Source: Methanobacterium sp. (GTDB taxonomy: Archaea > Methanobacteriota > Methanobacteria > Methanobacteriales > Methanobacteriaceae). From it: a stretch of 7,493 nt of DNA. The translations under genes and the position numbers were made by a program. The notes under the pieces were generated by a model. The model saw nothing but the letters and a program-made list of their open reading frames with translations. It did not search any database and was not told where the DNA came from. Positions 5,909 through 7,493 of the stretch are shown here, one piece after another. The stretch lies in assembly GCA_030539815.1 (NCBI GenBank), contig JAUNXM010000097.1:1-7493 (forward strand). Reading direction: 5' to 3'. How positions within the stretch are numbered: position 1 is the stretch's first letter; every line of letters begins with the position of its first letter.

Positions 5909-7393
5909 ATGAAGGAGCAAAAGTCAGGCCAGGGAGAAATTCACAGAAAACTCCTTGAAAGGGAAAAGGAGTTAAAACATACTCAGAAAAGGTTAACTAA
6001 AACCCAATCTGAATTAAATTATCTTAAATCTATAGTGGGGCACACTGAAGATGCTATTATGGGTTTGGATTTGGATGGTACTATATTAACCTGGAACCCT
6101 GGTGCAGAGGCTATCTACGGTTTCACGGAAGGTGAGGTGGTGGGTAACAGTGTGTCCATTCTCATACCACCCTACAATGCTGATGAAATATCCCTTATCC
6201 TGGCCTGGATCAAAAGTGGGGAGAGGGTAACCCACTATGAGACCCTGCGACGGAGAAAGGACGGATCCATAGTGAATGTATCATTAAGTGTCTCCCCCAT
6301 CAAGGACTCAACTGGGAAAGTCATCGGAGCTTCCAGCATTGCCCGGGACATCACCACCAGTAAAAAGATGGAACTGGAACTCCAGGAGAGTGAGGAGAAA
6401 TTCCGGGAGGTCTTTAACAATGCCAACGATGCCATAGTCCTCTACCCGGTTAACCCTGATGGCAGCCCTGGTAAATTCGTTGAAGTTAACGATGTGGCTT
6501 GCCAGCGCATGGGTTACAAACGGGACCAGCTCCTGCAGATGGGTCCTCCGGATATTAACAATGAGGATTCCCGGAAGAAAATACCCTATTACCTTGAGAA
6601 AATCCTCCAGAATGGCAGTGCTACTTTTGAACTGGTTAACCTCGCCAGTGATGGGCGGGAAATACCAGTGGAGGTTAGCGCCCACACTTTCAACCTCCGC
6701 GGGGAGAAGATGGTACTGGCCATACTACGGGACATCACCCGCAGGAAGGAATCCGAGGCTAAACTGAGAAAATCCCTCCAGGAGAAGGAATTACTGTTGA
6801 AGGAAATACACCACCGGGTTAAGAACAACCTCATGGTTATTAGTAGTCTGTTGAATCTGCAGTCAAAGTACATCAAGGACAAAGCAGCCCTGGAAGTGTT
6901 CCGGGAAAGCCAGCACCGGGCACGGTCCATGGCCCTCATCCATACCATGCTCTACCAGTCCGAAGATCTCAAGTGCATTGACTTCGGGGATTACATCAGC
7001 AAGCTCACCACAGAACTCTTCCGAACCTACGTGACCAGGGATAATATCAAGCTCAACCTGGATGTTGGTGAGGTGCTCCTGGACATTAACACCAGCATAC
7101 CCCTGGGACTCATAGTTAATGAACTGGTTTCCAACAGCCTCAAACATGCCTTCCCCCAGGGGGAGGGAGGTGAAGTCACAGTCAGCTTTCAAAAAACCAG
7201 GGACCATTACCTCTTCCAAGTGGCAGATACCGGTGTTGGTTTCCCAGAAGACCTGGATTATAAGAAAACCAACTCCTTAGGAATGCGTCTGGTGAACACC
7301 CTAACTGGCCAGCTAGATGGAGAAATAGATCTGGACACTACTCAAGGAACATCTTTCACCATAAAATTCAGTGAAGAAGAATACGGGCCCTGA
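5909..7393 (+). CDS. Soluble PAS-PAS sensor histidine kinase (HisKA_2 type)
   Basis: This 494-residue protein has an N-terminal coiled coil (about 10-42) and then PAS domain 1 (about 42-150, with PAC part RRKDGSIVNVSLSVSP and ending ARDIT). PAS domain 2 follows (about 162-280, ending LRDITRRK). A HisKA_2 dimerisation domain carries KEIHHRVKNNL with the likely phospho-acceptor His301, and a HATPase domain follows. The ATPase motifs are complete: N-box NELVSNSLKHAFP (404-416), DTGVGFP (440-446), SLGMRLV (456-462) and TQGTSFTI (478-485). It should autophosphorylate on His and pass the phosphate to a response regulator. No membrane segment, receiver domain or adjacent regulator gene is present, so it is an orphan cytoplasmic sensor. 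The ligand or cofactor is unknown; no haem or flavin motif can be assigned by eye. ATG 5909 starts just before the coiled coil and lacks a strong SD. A long hairpin follows the stop. Confidence 0.93.
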   Translation: MKEQKSGQGEIHRKLLEREKELKHTQKRLTKTQSELNYLKSIVGHTEDAIMGLDLDGTILTWNPGAEAIYGFTEGEVVGNSVSILIPPYNADEISLILAWIKSGERVTHYETLRRRKDGSIVNVSLSVSPIKDSTGKVIGASSIARDITTSKKMELELQESEEKFREVFNNANDAIVLYPVNPDGSPGKFVEVNDVACQRMGYKRDQLLQMGPPDINNEDSRKKIPYYLEKILQNGSATFELVNLASDGREIPVEVSAHTFNLRGEKMVLAILRDITRRKESEAKLRKSLQEKELLLKEIHHRVKNNLMVISSLLNLQSKYIKDKAALEVFRESQHRARSMALIHTMLYQSEDLKCIDFGDYISKLTTELFRTYVTRDNIKLNLDVGEVLLDINTSIPLGLIVNELVSNSLKHAFPQGEGGEVTVSFQKTRDHYLFQVADTGVGFPEDLDYKKTNSLGMRLVNTLTGQLDGEIDLDTTQGTSFTIKFSEEEYGP

Positions 7394-7403
7394 ATAGGCC
7401 TAA

Positions 7404-7465
7404 TAATGGCTATCCAGTAATTATCTTGGGATGAAAGATAATAGCTGGTTATCTATTAATTTTTT
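7404..7465 (+). terminator. Long hairpin plus T6 terminator of the kinase gene
   Basis: A perfect 8-pair stem, ATTATCTT (7420-7427) with AAGATAAT (7435-7442), closes a 7-base loop. Beyond one A/A mismatch it continues with CCAGT/GCTGG. After a small interior gap it extends again by TAATGG (7404-7409) with 7453-7458. T6 at 7460-7465 follows directly. It starts 11 bases after the kinase stop codon and looks like an intrinsic terminator. Confidence 0.65.
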
Positions 7466-7493
7466 GGGGTTTTCAGAATGTAGTGGTTGGTTG

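Noticed and set aside
6235..7219. Several overlapping open frames on the opposite strand of the histidine kinase gene, and one in another plus frame (6459-6767)
   Set aside because: They lie wholly inside a gene with intact family motifs from end to end and lack their own ribosome binding sites or recognisable domains. They are shadows of its codon use.

Overview
The window looks like chromosomal DNA of a methanogenic archaeon, most likely of the Methanobacteriales (Methanobacterium-like). The reasons are: AT-rich intergenic DNA around moderately GC-rich genes; archaeal TATA boxes (TTTAAATA, TATAAAA) in front of genes; ribosome binding sites matching the methanogen anti-SD (GGTGAT, AGGTGG, GAGGT); T-run terminators; and the gene content, namely a small RecA/KaiC-like ATPase, a soluble PAS-PAS-HisKA_2 kinase, a GT39-type membrane glycosyltransferase and an exported protein with an MQKTG-hydrophobic-basic tail. 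The genus is an inference; no rRNA or other marker gene is present.

Layout. 41-700 (-) is a RecA-superfamily ATPase-like protein with altered catalytic motifs. 701-981 is the divergent promoter region, with a short SD-led leader ORF at 962-997. 982-3297 (+) is a large multi-membrane-span glycosyltransferase with a soluble C-terminal domain. 3298-3585 holds a nested inverted repeat and three AGTGTCATAT motifs. 3586 (or 3523)-4188 (+) is an exported, C-terminally anchored protein. 4299-5171 (-) is RfbA/RmlA, convergent with it. 5172-5908 is a 737-bp non-coding stretch with a long stem-loop, a five-unit degenerate tandem repeat and a 16-bp palindrome. 5909-7393 (+) is a cytoplasmic PAS-PAS-HisKA_2 histidine kinase, followed by a long hairpin terminator.

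How the genes relate. No two genes form a clear operon; each seems to have its own promoter. The middle three share an envelope theme: RfbA makes dTDP-glucose for deoxysugar synthesis, the GT39-like protein probably transfers lipid-linked sugar on the outer face of the membrane, and the small exported protein is a possible surface substrate. The ATPase-like protein and the histidine kinase suggest regulation or signalling, but nothing here ties them to the envelope genes beyond position.

I did not find a clearly new multi-gene system. The parts most worth a second look are the structured, repeat-rich non-coding DNA at 5247-5400, the recurring AGTGTCA and ATTCAC motifs in the upstream regions, and the leader ORF or frameshift at the start of the glycosyltransferase.
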